Shown here in pieces: positions 1 through 11,820 of a stretch of 64,000 bases of DNA. Source of the DNA: Cryptomeria japonica. Taxonomy: Eukaryota; Streptophyta; Pinopsida; Cupressales; Cupressaceae. The translations under genes and the position numbers were made by a program. The notes beneath the pieces were generated by a model. That model ran no database searches and was not told the origin of the DNA. It was given only the letters and a program-made list of their open reading frames with translations. The DNA lies in NCBI RefSeq assembly GCF_030272615.1, contig NC_081410.1, positions 286,313,957 to 286,377,956 on the forward strand. The letters run 5' to 3'. Within the stretch, counting starts at the first letter, position 1. Each line of letters begins with the position of its first letter.

Positions 1-112
1 ACATGAAGGGTCAATTTGTTTGTGTTCTAGGCATTTTTGACAAGTATTTTTATCAAATTGAGGCAATGCACTAAAACGATCCCCTTTAATTTGAGGAGTC
101 AAAGTCTATTGA
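1..112. other. Flanking DNA left of element E1
   Basis: No gene or repeat recognised. It is the target into which E1 inserted and should join directly to the sequence after 44536. Confidence 0.5.
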
Positions 113-117
113 GGAAT
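113..117. repeat. Target site duplication of E1, left copy (GGAAT)
   Basis: GGAAT directly precedes the E1 5' LTR. The same five bases follow the E1 3' LTR at 44532-44536, 44 kb away, which ties the two LTRs into one insertion. Confidence 0.9.
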
Positions 118-1909
118 TGTTGACCTTTTTATGTCAACTTAACTACAAATCCATTCTGAGAAATTTAAGTTGTTTTGCATAACCTACGTGTTATGTGTAC
201 CAAATTGTCTTGCATAACCTTCATGTTATGTGCATTTTTTTAGACAAGAGTCTTTTTACCTTAGTAGGTTTTTTGCGGGGTCCCTTTTCTAATTTTGAGT
301 TGACCGGCTGGAGGGTCCCTCATCATTAGCGAGCCGGTCTCTTTGTTTGCTCCTACTAGTTGGCAGGTGATGGCGATGTGTCAGCTACCCGGGACTCGAC
401 AGGATGAACTTCCCTCTCTCGTCGAGTGTTGAGTTCCCTTGCTTTTGCCTTGGTGGATAGTCTCTATATCTAACATGGCAATCACTCAAGACTTGATGAG
501 GTGAGGTTTTTTATCTGTCTGAGTGCTGAGCTCTAAGTGCTCCCTCTATTTGGTGTTGATGTGGATGTGGTGGAGCTCAAGTGATGTGGAGGTCTTTAGC
601 CTTTTACTCAAGCCTCGATGGACTGATTGTTTGTGCCTGGGTGAGTGTCAAGTTTGTCCAAGTGAATTTGCAGCTCAATGTGGCAGATATGTGGTAGTTA
701 CTTAGGACTCGGTGAGGCCCCTTTTTCCACTTGGCTGAGCATTGAGTTTCTTTTGGTGGTCGTGTGTCTGCTGAATTGGGTGTTTGCCTATGCTTATGGG
801 GTCCACTTTCTCATTTGATGGTTTGTGTGGTGTGATATCAGCCACCCATTTTCACTAAACCTTCATTGGACAACTGCATTTTAAACAATTGTTGGGCGTA
901 ATGAATGACTATGTGGGGAGATCTTGGGCATCCATCTTTGTGTGAATCTCATGATCAATATCAAAAATTCAAATATATAATGGTTGTTAGCATTTAAACC
1001 CTCTATGTGTAGTTATTGTTGACCCGATGGTCGAGACATTTTTTTTTTCTTAGTCAACAACCAAAAATGTGATAAGATCTTGACCCAGCTACCAAAATGT
1101 TTTTCATTACTCTAGAGGTGACTATTGGAATCAATTTTGAATGCCATCTTTCCCTCTTCAATGCGATATGAGAACTTTTAAGGCTTTGCAAGCATACTTA
1201 GACCTATTTCATGTAGAGATTTCCCCTTTCTGTAAGGGAGTTTACTTTCCTGGAGGCAAAGGATATTTTGTAGAGATTTTTGGATGCCATCAAATCATTC
1301 TCTGATCTAATCTCCCTTTTGAGGTTTTTTGTAACCTAACCCTAGGTGGGTTAGGGTTTCTTAATTGATGGTATATTTTTGAGTTATACCTCATCTATAA
1401 AGGCAATTTTTGTATATTTCAAGAAGATCTTCTCCTCCTTTTCTCTTATAGATTTATTTCTTTCTACAACTTTAAAATGTCGCCTTGCCTTCACATGAAT
1501 AAAATTGGCTTATCTTGCCTTCATTCAATTCTTACAATCTATGTAAGGTTTTATCTCTTTTTATGAATTATTTTCAATTGTTTTCCTTAGCATAGTTTTG
1601 TGTGTTGATCCTTTTGTGGATGATATTTGTGAACTAAATCGCTTCCTCTTGCCCTCCTATAGTTTTCCAATCTCGACTCTTTTCTTAGGAAGCTGATTGG
1701 GATAGAATCTTGTGCATAATTTGGGTGGTTTTACTTGTGTTTTGTGCAGTTGTAGGTAGGAAGATCACATTACATCTAGGTGCAAACCTTTTCCTATCTT
1801 TCAAGCATTCCCTCCTCCTTTTTCCCTCTTAGAATTAGTAGATGATTCAATGTTTCACAAGGTTGATGATCAAGCCTGACCATCATAGGGTGTAAATTTT
1901 GTGAAAACA
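118..1909 (+). repeat. E1 5' LTR
   Basis: Starts TGTTGACC and ends AAACA. It aligns with 24038-24431 plus 43035-44531: for example, the lines around 180-300 match 24100-24240, and those around 1300-1560 match 43860-44090. About 1.79 kb. A likely TATA box is at 1396-1403. The small ORF at 523-705 has no counterpart protein and looks fortuitous. Confidence 0.9.
1396..1403 (+). promoter_or_regulatory. Probable TATA box of the E1 LTR
   Basis: TATAAAGG lies about 510 bp before the LTR end. The 3' LTR keeps TATAAAG at the matching place, 43932-43938. The position fits an LTR promoter, but transcription is not shown. Confidence 0.5.
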
Positions 1910-1914
1910 TTTTT

Positions 1915-1932
1915 TGGCATTCCCGGTGGGAC
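1915..1932 (+). other. E1 primer binding site candidate
   Basis: TGGCATTCCCGGTGGGAC begins five bases after the 5' LTR. It starts with TGG, complementary to the CCA end of a tRNA, as expected for a primer site. I cannot name the tRNA with confidence. Confidence 0.6.
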
Positions 1933-2283
1933 AAATATTTCAACATTCATGCTAAGTATTCAGTATTGCTCTTAACATCCCTACCTTTGGAGGCAATCAA
2001 TCAAGCACTTGGCAAATCTCAAGGACAAATTCAGACTCTCGATGATACCAGTTGTAGCTTTATGCCAAGAAGAAAAACTAGACCATCATCAAGAGGTAAT
2101 TTTTAATTTACCCAGCTTCCTTATTCTATATATAGGAGTAGAAGAGGTAGGCTTTATTTGTCACCGACAAGGGAAACTTAAGAAAAAGCATCTACACTCC
2201 TAAGGTCTCTTTCTGCCCTGCCATTCCTAAGATTAACATAGCCCAAAAGCCCTACCATCCATATCAACATACCCCTATTTTCT

Positions 2284-2724
2284 ATGGAAGTCCCAAGAGC
2301 ACATGCATTTTTCATCTTTAGTGGTGGCAGGCCCTTAGTCCTAACTCAAAAAGATAGCATTCTAGCAGTAGCCCTGAAGGCTTTACCATATTTTACTAGA
2401 GATACATCTACCTCCCCAGAGGAGCACATTAAAGATGAGTCAAGAATCTTCATTGTGTTTGATGTCACTAAAGACAACATTGCACTGAGGCATCTTATCA
2501 CCTCATTCAAAGGAAAGGCCCTTCAAAGGTATAGAGGACTAACTCCTAACTTCGTTCACAATTGGGATGAGTTAGGGGAGAAGTTAAATAGATATTTTGA
2601 AGACAAAAGTGACCATTTGTTACTTATAGATCAACTAACAACAATCAAAAGGGAACCACATAAATTCATAGGTTGTTTAATTACAGATTTCAAAAGACAT
2701 GTGATAGGATTCCGTCACTGGTAA
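2284..2724 (+). pseudogene. gag: E1 gag, central domain (retrotransposon gag family), broken
   Basis: The protein shows the usual plant gypsy gag capsid pattern: a region with SPEEHIKD near residue 43, then FDVTKDNIALRHL (residues about 60-72), SFKGKALQRYRGLTPN (about 76-91), and LGEKLNRYFEDKSDH followed by QLTTIKREPHKF. It forms the capsid-like particle in the family. The true start is probably upstream (about 1990-2280), where a related frame is broken by stops. The C-terminal part is out of frame: the nucleic-acid-binding knuckle reappears near 3257 in another frame, so at least one frameshift lies between 2725 and 3190. Confidence 0.82.
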
Positions 2725-3577
2725 AGCCTTAATCAAACCATATTTTTCTATATTTTCTTAAGGCTTTAAATAGTGGTATTTCCACTATGATTCAATCCAT
2801 GGGAGGAGATAATCTTTGAGGGGAGATAATCTTCGAGGGGCCTATGATACTATCATAAGGGTGGAGATTTTAATATAGGCTAGGAAGTTGTCCCCAAGGC
2901 CTCCAATGCCCTTATTTATAGAAGGTCCTACCCAATAGCCTATTTTAGCACCAATACCAATGATATCAAAAAGCCATTTACTTACACCTACACCTGTTCC
3001 ACCACCATCAGAGTTGCAAGAGCTTGAGACCCTAGCATAGGGACTTAGCAATGAATTGGTAAACTTGAAGAGGCAACAATTTTCAAACAATAAGCCTTAC
3101 CAGTAGCATAATCAAAATTATTAGCAGCAGAGAACCAATTTTGAAGGGCAAAACCAATGGAGTAATGCTAGGCCCTTGTATATCTTGAATCCAACTACAA
3201 CAAGAACCTCAAAGGCTATAGTGCCAATTCAGAACAATCTTGCCCAAGAATAAGATTGGTGTGTCCCATGTAATTAGCCACACAACTAGACCTCATGATA
3301 GAATGGTGAGTTCTCCTAGGCTTTAGTATCACAAAATGAGACAACAACATCAAGGAAACAATAATTTTTTGATTGTTTGAGTCATCCACAAGGAGATGCA
3401 ACTTTTGTGAATTTGCAGGAGGCTGATTTTTGTGGAATAAATTAGACAAGTGGGGACGATGTGGCCACTAGTACAAGATCAAAAGAGAAGGCCATGGACT
3501 CTACTGTTTCTTGTACCATAATAGCTCCAACTCTATAGGCTGCAATAAAGACTACAATTCCAAAGACCCCTGATAAA
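2725..3577 (+). pseudogene. E1 gag C-terminal part with zinc-knuckle remnant, frameshifted
   Basis: No intact ORF. In the same frame as the downstream protease, codons from 3257 read W-C-V-P-C-N-stop-P-H, a degraded CX2C..H knuckle of gag nucleocapsid type, with a stop codon inside and the last Cys not recognisable. The rest is proline- and asparagine-rich linker. The two reverse-strand ORFs at 2842-3090 and 3216-3449 are shadows. Confidence 0.5.
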
Positions 3578-4417
3578 ATGGCTGCTGCAAACAAAGTGCA
3601 GGATTTGACTCAAAAGGTCATGCAAGGGGAGTCACCTAGGACTCCTATCATATCAAAGCCAGACCTTGTTGTTGCAAAGGTCCTTGCTAAGGCTGCTATC
3701 CCCTTTAATATTGTTGAACAAATGAAGAGGGCCAACATCAATGTATCTATGTGGGATTGTCTTTCTATCCCATCTTAGAGAGACCTACTTCAAGAAGCAA
3801 TAAAGGGGATGGATGTTGCCGAGGATACTAGTCAAGGTTACAAATCTTCAATTTCTACAAGCTTGGTGTAACCATTAGAGGAAAAGAATCCAAATAAAAT
3901 CAGTAAGCCTCCCCCCTTTTATCTATAATTAATCATAGGAGATAAAATTGTTCATAATTGTATGATAGATAGTGGGGCTAGTAGTTCAGTTATGCCTAAG
4001 GGAATAGTTGACCTCCTATGTATCAAATATGAACCTATCACAAGAGAAGTTGTGCAACTTGATGACACATCAGTTTAGACTACTAGGATCATTAAAGATT
4101 TAAACCTAACCTTGCATGCCTACCCAGATTGTAGTGTTTTGCAAGACATCTTAGTGATTGACCTCCCTTCCTATTTTGCCATTTGTTTATCTAGGGAATT
4201 CACTACTAAGATAGGTGGCTACCTATCTTCTAATTGGTCTCACATGTTGTTTAGGACAAGATATGGTACCAAAGTAACCATTAAGGTTGAGCCTATTGCC
4301 AGTGATCATATAGAGCCCTACACCCCAAGTCATATCAATATGAATTATACTCTCCATGAGAAAAAAAGAATAAATTTCAGTGAGGGAGCCAGAAACTCAG
4401 TTGTAGGAGGTTCTTGA
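3578..4417 (+). pseudogene. E1 aspartic protease (retropepsin), broken
   Basis: The conserved active-site phrase MIDSGASSSVMP is encoded at about 3961-3996, followed by a retropepsin-like body with DDTSV, LHAYPDCSVLQDILVIDL and a C-terminal segment ending SEGARNSVVGGS. The protease cleaves the gag-pol polyprotein. The frame from 3578 to 4417 is constant but interrupted by stops near 3776, 3870, 3927 and 4076. The catalytic Asp-Ser-Gly-Ala is intact. Confidence 0.8.
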
Positions 4418-4550
4418 TTGCCTACTTGATGAATGGAAAAATACATCTCAGTTTGATCCTATTAATGAGATAAAATACACAATCCTAGGTGCCTATTGTG
4501 TCCATGAGGAGGATGCCCCTATCCCCAATCTTTCAAAAGAAGACAATGAA

Positions 4551-5051
4551 ATGCATGAGTTGTGGGATATATTCTTTGATGGCTCAAGGAACAAAAATGG
4601 TGTAGGGGTTGGTGTGCTATTGATTTATTTTAAAGGGGAGAAATATTACTTTTCATTCAAACTTCATTTTTGCTGCACTAATAATGTAGCTAAGTATGCA
4701 GCTCTAATTTTGAGTCTCCAAACATCACAAAAGAGAAGAATCGATTCCTTAAAGGTGCATGGAGATAGTGAGTTGGTTGTGAATAAAATTAGAGATCAAA
4801 GTACTACCAAGAATAACCTTCTCAAGTCCTACAAGCATAGAGAATGGGACCTAATTGAAGGTTTTGAGGCCTTCAATATTTCTAGTGTCCCTAGAAATCT
4901 GAATAAACATGCTGACCCATTAGCCCCAGTTGGTACTCAACATGAAATCCCATATTATGTTGTAGAAGAGAAAGAGCAACATATTAGACTTGTGGTGAGA
5001 CTTGTAGTGCCTGATAACCAAGTTAATTGGCAGGTCTTTGACTTTGATTAG
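4551..5051 (+). pseudogene. E1 additional RNase H-like domain, between protease and RT
   Basis: Residues read as an RNase H fold: FFDGSRNKNGVGVGVLL (first Asp), then a second-strand block, then NNVAKYAALILSL where family members have NTAEY (the catalytic Glu is Lys here), KVHGDSELVVNKI (second Asp), and VPRNLNKHADPLA (last Asp). This is the extra, archaeal-type RNase H known from the Tat lineage. In the usual description it lies after RT and the first RNase H; here it lies before RT. It is in a different frame from the protease. Likely inactive because of the Glu to Lys change. Confidence 0.78.
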
Positions 5052-5134
5052 CGAATTGTGAGCTTCCTACAAGATGAAGAAGAGTTCTCACATAAAATGT
5101 AGAGCATGCTGCAAGACAATATGGAGATCAAATT

Positions 5135-5455
5135 ATGCAGCTAAGCTTAAACAAGCTGCCCAAGGGGTTGATCACCTTGGAGGGGATATTCAACACTGAT
5201 GATCAGATGAAAGGGAAAATAATGAACCTAGTCACAAAGAAAGGAGACTACAAATCAGTTCCTATAGCTGATGGAAGAGTTCTCAACTTGGGAAATATAT
5301 GTTCCCAAAGTGATCGAGGTACTTTTGTCAATCTTTGTGAAGAGTGTAATGATATTTTTCCTTTTACATATGAGGATCTAAAAGGGTTTGACTCTAGTTT
5401 ATCTCAACACACCATAGAGTTAGATCCTAATGCTAAGCCTGTTAGACAAAAGTAG
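5135..5455 (+). pseudogene. E1 pol linker between RNase H-like domain and RT
   Basis: Contains the conserved lead-in of plant Tat-like RTs: KLPKGLITLEGIFNTDDQ, then an IADGRVLNLG strand, CEECNDIFPFTYEDLKGFD, and HTIELDPNAKPVRQK. One stop codon (about 5453) and a frame change separate it from the RT ORF at 5485. Confidence 0.75.
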
Positions 5456-5484
5456 AGACCTATAAACCCCAAAATGAACCTTTA

Positions 5485-6034
5485 ATGAGTAAAGAGCTAT
5501 CCAAGCTTGTAGAATCTAGTATTATTTTTCCAATCAAGAATTCTTCTTGGGTAGCTAATCTTGTTCCAATTAGGAAGAAGAATGGGGAAATCAAATTGCG
5601 TGTAGACTTTAGGGACCTTAATAGAGCCTCCCTCAAAGATCATTATCCCCTACCTTCTATGGAACAAGTATTAGCCAAAGTTAGTGGCTCAAAAAGATTT
5701 TCATTCTTGGATGGATACTCAGGATATAATCAAATCCTAGTCCAAGAATCAAACCAATTTAAGACTACATTAACTGCTAAATGGGGCACCTATGCCTATT
5801 GCAAAATGCCCTTTCGACTAACAAATGCAAGTGCAACTTTTCAAAGAGCCATGGATATGGCTTTTAAGGGAGTATTAGCAGAATTTGTACTAGTATATCT
5901 TGATGATATCACTATACACTCCAAGAAGGCAGCAGACCACTTTGCTCACCTTGAGCAAGTATTCAAAAAATGCAGAGAGTATGGTGTGTCTTTGAACCCC
6001 AATAAGTGTGTATTTGCCACTGATTAGGGCAAAT
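5485..6034 (+). pseudogene. E1 reverse transcriptase, fingers and palm
   Basis: Classic gypsy RT blocks: SSWVANLVPIRKKNGE, LRVDFRDLNRASLKDHYPLP, a FSFLDGYSGYNQI block (first catalytic Asp), WGTYAYCKMPFRLTNASATF, and VLVYLDDITIHSKK, with the YLDD catalytic pair intact. RT copies element RNA into DNA. The gene is cut at 6034 by a solo LTR, and its thumb and RNase H continue at 7149. A stop codon (6025-6027) sits just before the insertion. Confidence 0.92.
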
Positions 6035-7148
6035 TGTTTTTAGGGGTAAAATAAGCATAAATAGAATAATCAAATATCAAAGAGCGAATCACAACTCTAA
6101 TATAATAATTATTACTCCTAAATTATAATGGAATAATACAAAATCAATTTATTTATAAAATGAAACTAATTAAAAGCTCCCTCAATTGACATAGAAAGGC
6201 CTCCATTGCTCTTCTCCATTGTTGTTGATGTAGGTGGCTCTCAGGTATTACACTTGATTTCCTGCATAAGATGAATATCAATTTTGAAGACTATGATTCT
6301 GTGATTCTCTCTTGAATTGAGAAAATGATGTTGAATTTATAGATTTTCAACACAAAGGGGGTGAGAAATAGAACTCAAGTGTTGATTGATAGATAACTGA
6401 GTTAGATTGATCAGTTGACAAAGTTGATTGATTTGTTAACTCAAAAGATTGGAGAGTGAACTAAATAGATTGGCTAGTAAATTCAATTGATTGATTAGTA
6501 GAATAAATTGACTAGGGAGATGACTGATTAGATGGATTAGTCAGAAAAAGGTGATTGAGAGTTAAAAAGGATGATTGATGAGTTAACCGATTAGATAATT
6601 AATTTGATTAATCAGTTCTAATTTTAGCATGTGTTGTAGGATTTTGAAATTGAATTTGATTTTCATTTTCAATTTGGATTTGAATTTGGTCATTCGAATG
6701 CTGAAATGCACATGAAATTAATTGAAATTCAGATTTGGTGAAATCTGAATTTGGAAATGTGAAATTAGATGAAATTAGGTGAAATTCGAATTTGGGAGAA
6801 ATGAAATGAAATTAGTTGGAATTAATTGGAATTATAATTTGGGGAATTGGAGGAATTTAAATAATTAATTTAAATGATTTAAATGAAATTATTTAAACTT
6901 AGGAAATTGAATTAATCAAATAATAAAGATTATTTAACTAAGGAAAGTCACAATTAATTAAATAATTGATATTTAATTAATAATTGAGATAGGGTTAATT
7001 AATTAGAATGATGCAAAAATCTGGACAATTAATAATGATTTCAATTGATTAGAATAATAAGTTAGTTTAATTAAATAGTTAAAGAATTACTTAATTAAAT
7101 AGATGAATAATTAGTGTAAGATCAATGAGACATTTTTAGGTGTCTACA
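6035..7148 (-). mobile_element. Solo LTR Y, reverse strand, in E1 RT
   Basis: On the minus strand it starts TGTAGACACCTAAAAATGTC, a start common among plant gypsy LTRs, and ends with CCCCTAAAAACA. Flanks are CAAAT (6030-6034) and CAAAC (7149-7153), one base different. Joining the flanks restores the RT phrase Gly-Lys-Leu-Leu-Gly. No internal region or second LTR is present, so recombination has left one LTR. The interior (6600-6900) is a degenerate AT-rich stretch rich in GAAATT and TTGAATTT words. Confidence 0.82.
6727..6750. repeat. Perfect 10-bp inverted repeat in solo LTR Y
   Basis: ATTCAGATTT, GGTG spacer, AAATCTGAAT: a perfect stem of ten with a four-base loop. It lies in the AT-rich part of the LTR. 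Function unknown. Confidence 0.6.
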
Positions 7149-7651
7149 CAAACTACTAGGATATATTGTATCCAAAGATGGTGTGCCATAGACTCAGAGA
7201 GAGTGGAAGCCATTGTGTCTCTTCCACTTCCACATCACAAGAAAGGACTTCAAAGCTTTCTGGGAAGAATCAACTTTGTTAAAAGGTTTATCCCAAACCT
7301 TGCAGCCTTGGTCAAGCCTCTCACCGCCATTCTCAAGAAGGATCTACCTTTCAAATGGACCAATGAATGGAAGGAGGGCTTTAATTAGATCAAACAAGCC
7401 ATTACAGAGGCTCCTACCTTAGTAAATCCAAACTATGAGAAGGATTTCATCATTTATACATTGGGAGGAGATGCAAGTATATATGTTGTCCTAACACATT
7501 TAAATCAGGGGGGATCAGAGCAACCCATATCTTTTTTCATTGAAGGCCTAAAGGACTATGAACTCAGATACAACTATGTGGAAAAACAAGTCATCACAGT
7601 GGTGAGAGAATTAAAAAAGTATATGCACATGCTCTCAAACAATAGGATTAG
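7149..7651 (+). pseudogene. E1 RT thumb and RNase H, first part
   Basis: Continues the RT after solo LTR Y: LLGYIVSKDGVP... in the restored frame, then DSERVEAIVSLPLPHHKK, LQSFLGRINFVKRFIPNLA (thumb), PFKWTNEW, and the RNase H start FIIYTLGGDASIYVVLTHLN with GLKDYELRYNYVEKQVITVVRELKKYMHMLSNN. A stop (7386-7388) separates the two ORF pieces. The gene is cut at about 7651 by block X and resumes near 22383. Confidence 0.85.
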
Positions 7652-9750
7652 TGTAGTGTCCCTACTTGACTTGACTTGACTTTTATTTCATGCATGATAG
7701 ACTTATCTAGACTCTTTATGGTGTTTTGGATTATGATTATATATGTGTTTCAATAACTCATTATGATGCTAGACATTATTAGACATGTTATTTTGATGAT
7801 TTATATGTATGGTGACACTATCATTATTGATCATGTAATTTTATGGATATATGTGTTTGATGGATCATATATATGTTGATGGATTCTATATGCATTACTA
7901 TGTTGATGGACTATTGATGATTTATATTGATCATGGATTTGATGTTATTATGATTTCACTAATCCTAGTTCATGATTACATATGATGAGTTGATTATGCG
8001 ACATGTTCGATTATTGTATGTCTGTCTTTGTGAGAGGGACGATGTCACATCACTCATTGCAAGCGGGATGTGCCATTGTGATTCCCTATCATTTGCCTAT
8101 TATGGTTGCAAGATTTGCAGGTACCAAAAACTGACTCCACCTAGCTCCACAAGTCTAAGCATGTTTAAATCCCAATGGCATGTGGTTTGGAGATGGCATG
8201 ACATCCCTTCACATATTCTAGGTCTAAGTTGTTCACCTTGAGTCATCAATGTCTTGGTGTAATTTTCCATGTTAGTTAGTGAGTTGTGGATTTGTGAGTA
8301 TGCTAGTTATTGTTGATTTATTTGATGTATTATGTGTGATTTTATAGTTATTAATGTTTAATTTAATTTATTGGATTATTGGCCTTTTGAGTATTTAATT
8401 ATTTGATATTTAATTTTTATTTATTTAATGTTGATTTATGATTTATTTAATATTTATTGTTTAATTTCTATTGTGGTTTATTTATTTATTTATTTTTTAT
8501 TGTTTATTTATTTAGTGTTTAATGTTTGTGGCTTAATTATTTATTGTTTATTAATGCCTTTTTAGCTTTAATGTTGATTAATATTTATTAGAGGTTATTT
8601 AATTGTTTTATTACCCTTTGGGTTATTTATTTAATTACCCATTTGACTTATTTAATCTTAGCCTATAGTACTTGTATAATTTAATTATTATTTATGTGGG
8701 AGTAATAAAATATCTTATGTTATATTCTTTTTACATCCCACTTATATTTATAAAAGTGTTTTATATTTCTCTTACCTACCTTTTATTCTCATTGGACGAA
8801 TTTGAAATGAGAAATAAAAACATAACCTAAAGTGGGTTGGTAAGATATATTCCCAAAAGGAATATTTTGATTAGTTGTTTTTGGAGGCTAGGGTTTTGGT
8901 TTGGTTTTCATTTTATTCGATAGCCTGAGCTTGTTGTTGGGTTACTGTTCTTGAATCTTTTTTGCGAATTTTGATTTTGGGGGAGCTTGGATTTTGGATT
9001 TGGAGTTTTTCTAGATTTTGTGGGTGCTTCTTCAACCTTCTACCATCACCTCTAATCTAGGTTGGAGGTCTTTTCTTGAGATTTTATTTTCTGGCTTGGT
9101 GTTTTCTCCGTGTCTGCAGAAGTGGTTGTATGTGGGTATTTTTGGGGAAAATAATATTTGTATAGTTTAAACTATATTTATGGAGAAATATTTATTTGCA
9201 TAGATTATATAATAAGGTTAAACTTTAGGAATGGGAAAAATACTTTATTTGTATTGGTTGGGGGTATTGTCATGAATGCATGACATTGTATAATTCCTTG
9301 GTTGTGAAATCACTATATTTGGCTTCCTATTATTATTGGATTTGTAGATTATTGAGAGCTTTATTGTTCTTAGTGGATTTTGGGTTTAGTCCTAGCTCTG
9401 GTTATCTCTATGAGTTTCTTGGTCGGGCATTCTCATGAAGGGAAGGATATCAATATTTCTTCTTGTTTCTTTTGTTATAATCAACTTTATTTGGTTCTTG
9501 CTCTTTCCTAAATTTTATTTTGATTAGAGGATGTGTAATAGATAAGACATGAGCTTCTATGAAGGATGTTTTCTATGAAATTTGGACAAAGGCACTTATG
9601 CTTTGATTTGTAATTTATCTTTCATTTGTTATGGATTTGCATTTTGATTGTTTGCAAGTACTTTGTCTTGACTAGGCGTCACTTATTCTTTTGTTTTCGA
9701 GGCTTAAGTATTTTTCCTTTATTTTTAATTTTAATTTCATAATTTGACTG
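7652..9750 (+). repeat. Block X, left part: LTR-like, no gene
   Basis: Shares start and internal blocks with 63209-64000. From about 8280 to 8720 it is extremely AT-rich with many TTTATTTA words. The ORF at 7972-8241 is not supported by any family. Nothing else recognised. Confidence 0.6.
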
Positions 9751-9909
9751 TGTTGGGATTGTGTTGTCATTGATGTCAACCGTTATAGGATGGCAATAGG
9801 TATGGGATATTGATGAGAAGTGTTGGCATTGATGAATACTGGAAATGGTATGTTACTGACAAGGAAGAGAAAGTCATCTTGCATAGTGGCCATTGGAGTC
9901 ACCGGTACA

Positions 9910-9951
9910 CAAGTTAATGTTGACAAGTTAATGTTGACAAGTTAATGTTGA
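9910..9951. repeat. Tandem repeat, 14 bp x 3
   Basis: Three identical units CAAGTTAATGTTGA lie head to tail inside the solo LTR. Confidence 0.9.
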
Positions 9952-11360
9952 CTTGTGTTGAAGACATAAGGTTTGCATATCGATAAGTGACATGTTGGCA
10001 GTGCATTGTTGCCAACTAACAAGGGATAAAAATGTCGGGTTGTTGATTGTGATGAAGAGGGGGAATGTTACTAAATTCACATCAACACTAGAAGTTAAGT
10101 TTGTACAGGCCACCGGTATGTTGTGTGGATGAGAAATAACAGGACTTCCACTCGATAAAGATGCAGTCACCAAAAGAAGAGAAGACTTTTAGTGAGAGTG
10201 CCCAAACTAGATCACATGTGCCTGTTTGAAGATATCCTACTCAAACAGGGAAGGCAAATTGGTGCATTACAGGATGCAGATGATAAGGATCCACTCCCAT
10301 CGGTAATTGGAACTTATCTCCTATTATGCAAGTGGTGCATCATAGTTCTCTGAGATAAGACTGAAGAGTAAAGGTAGGTGATTGAAGGGTCACACCGGAT
10401 CTACCAGTGAATCACAAAGATACCTCAAGTGCATGAAAATAAAGATATGCACTGGACTAATAGAGAAGGCATAATGAGGTATCGGGATAGTTGAAGAGTG
10501 AGGGGTTTGTCTCTTAGACAAAAGAGTATTCCTTCTTGACAAACTAGTTAAGAGGAGAACTAGTCAAATGATGAAGAAGGCAAAGTTGGAACCACTGCAG
10601 ACAAAGGACATTGCCAAATTAAAGATGGAGTTTATTGAAGGTTGATGACATGGTGTCATCAAGGTGGTTACCGGTAAATATGTCCACCAGTAAAGCTGAC
10701 AAGGTGTAGAGGTATTAGGCTCTCATCTATTGAAGATGTGCATAAGGTAGGTTAGAAAGTGTGCTGATTGGTTGAGTGTTACACTGAAAGAGAAGTAGAG
10801 TGCAAGGTTGAAAGCAGACCAATTAGGGTATAACCAGTAGGGTTTGTGAACCAGTAGATGAACCCAGTTGTGTGGTTGTTTGGTGATCCTATCCAAACCA
10901 ACATAACAATCCTAGTAAAGGTGGATGCCGACAAAGGGGCCACATGGAGGGGAAGTGGCATGCATGCACAGGTCGGTGAAAGTATTATTGATGAGGTAGA
11001 TGGTGACAAGTCGACATTTATGTCAACTGCATGATTTATGGGATGTGTAGAAAAGGTTTGTAGCTCAAGGTCAAATGGACAACAGAGATCCATGACATAT
11101 TGATTAAGCATATCAAAATAGGTGAAGGAAACCACCAAACCACTCTTGATGATTGACCAAGAGATCTGTTGATAGATTAAATGCAGATTGCTAAATATAG
11201 ATAGCGTATTTTGGAAGCCATGACAATGGCAATGCTAATTGATGAGTTGTAGATCATCAATCAAGGAGATCATATCTGATTAGATTTGGTTTACCTCGAG
11301 GTCAATGAAGAAACCCTAATCCCCTGAAGTTTGAATTGGTTTTCAGCGGGAAGACTTGTT

Positions 11361-11368
11361 TATAAATA
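11361..11368 (+). promoter_or_regulatory. Probable TATA box of the 2.5-kb solo LTR
   Basis: TATAAATA lies about 900 bp before the LTR end, consistent with a plus-strand LTR promoter. Confidence 0.45.
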
Positions 11369-11766
11369 TGCAAGTCAAAATTGATGAAGTTGGTTGCTGA
11401 ATGATAGAGTGGTGCTGGTGGTGAAGAAGTGAAAGTATTCAAGTGCTCAATGAGAAGAAGAAGAAGAGACTGAGTGTGAGAGAGAATAGGGTTGAAAAGT
11501 TCAACTGGCAACAGTGTGGCAACCGATAGTCTATCATTGATTCTGAGAGAGGAGTATACTAGTGGTGATTGAACTGGAAGAGAAGAGGCAAAGAGGGTTG
11601 CAGAAAAGAGAAGAGCACAGTGAGAAACATAAGAGAACCAATAGTAATCAAATAGTGGATATCTGACTGAGTAAAGAAGATGGGTGATGATAAGCAGCAG
11701 TGTAACAAAGAAGAAGGAGAACTGGAAGAGAGAAGAACCAGCAAAGAAGAAGAATAGGTTGAACCG

Positions 11767-11820
11767 ATAAGGTTGCACTAGGAGATAAGGTTGCACTAGG
11801 AGATAAGGTTGCAGTAGTGA
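11767..11820. repeat. Tandem repeat, 18 bp, about three units
   Basis: ATAAGGTTGCACTAGGAG occurs twice exactly and a third time with changes. It lies inside the solo LTR, probably in its transcribed part. Confidence 0.85.

Noticed and set aside
523-705. Short ORF in the E1 LTR
   Set aside because: The other E1 LTR copy does not keep this reading frame, and there is no recognisable product.
7972-8241. 89-residue ORF in block X
   Set aside because: It lies in LTR sequence shared with the copy at 63209, where the frame is not maintained.
8280-8720. Matrix-attachment or centromere-like AT-rich DNA
   Set aside because: AT-richness alone is not evidence, and the same stretch belongs to an LTR family.
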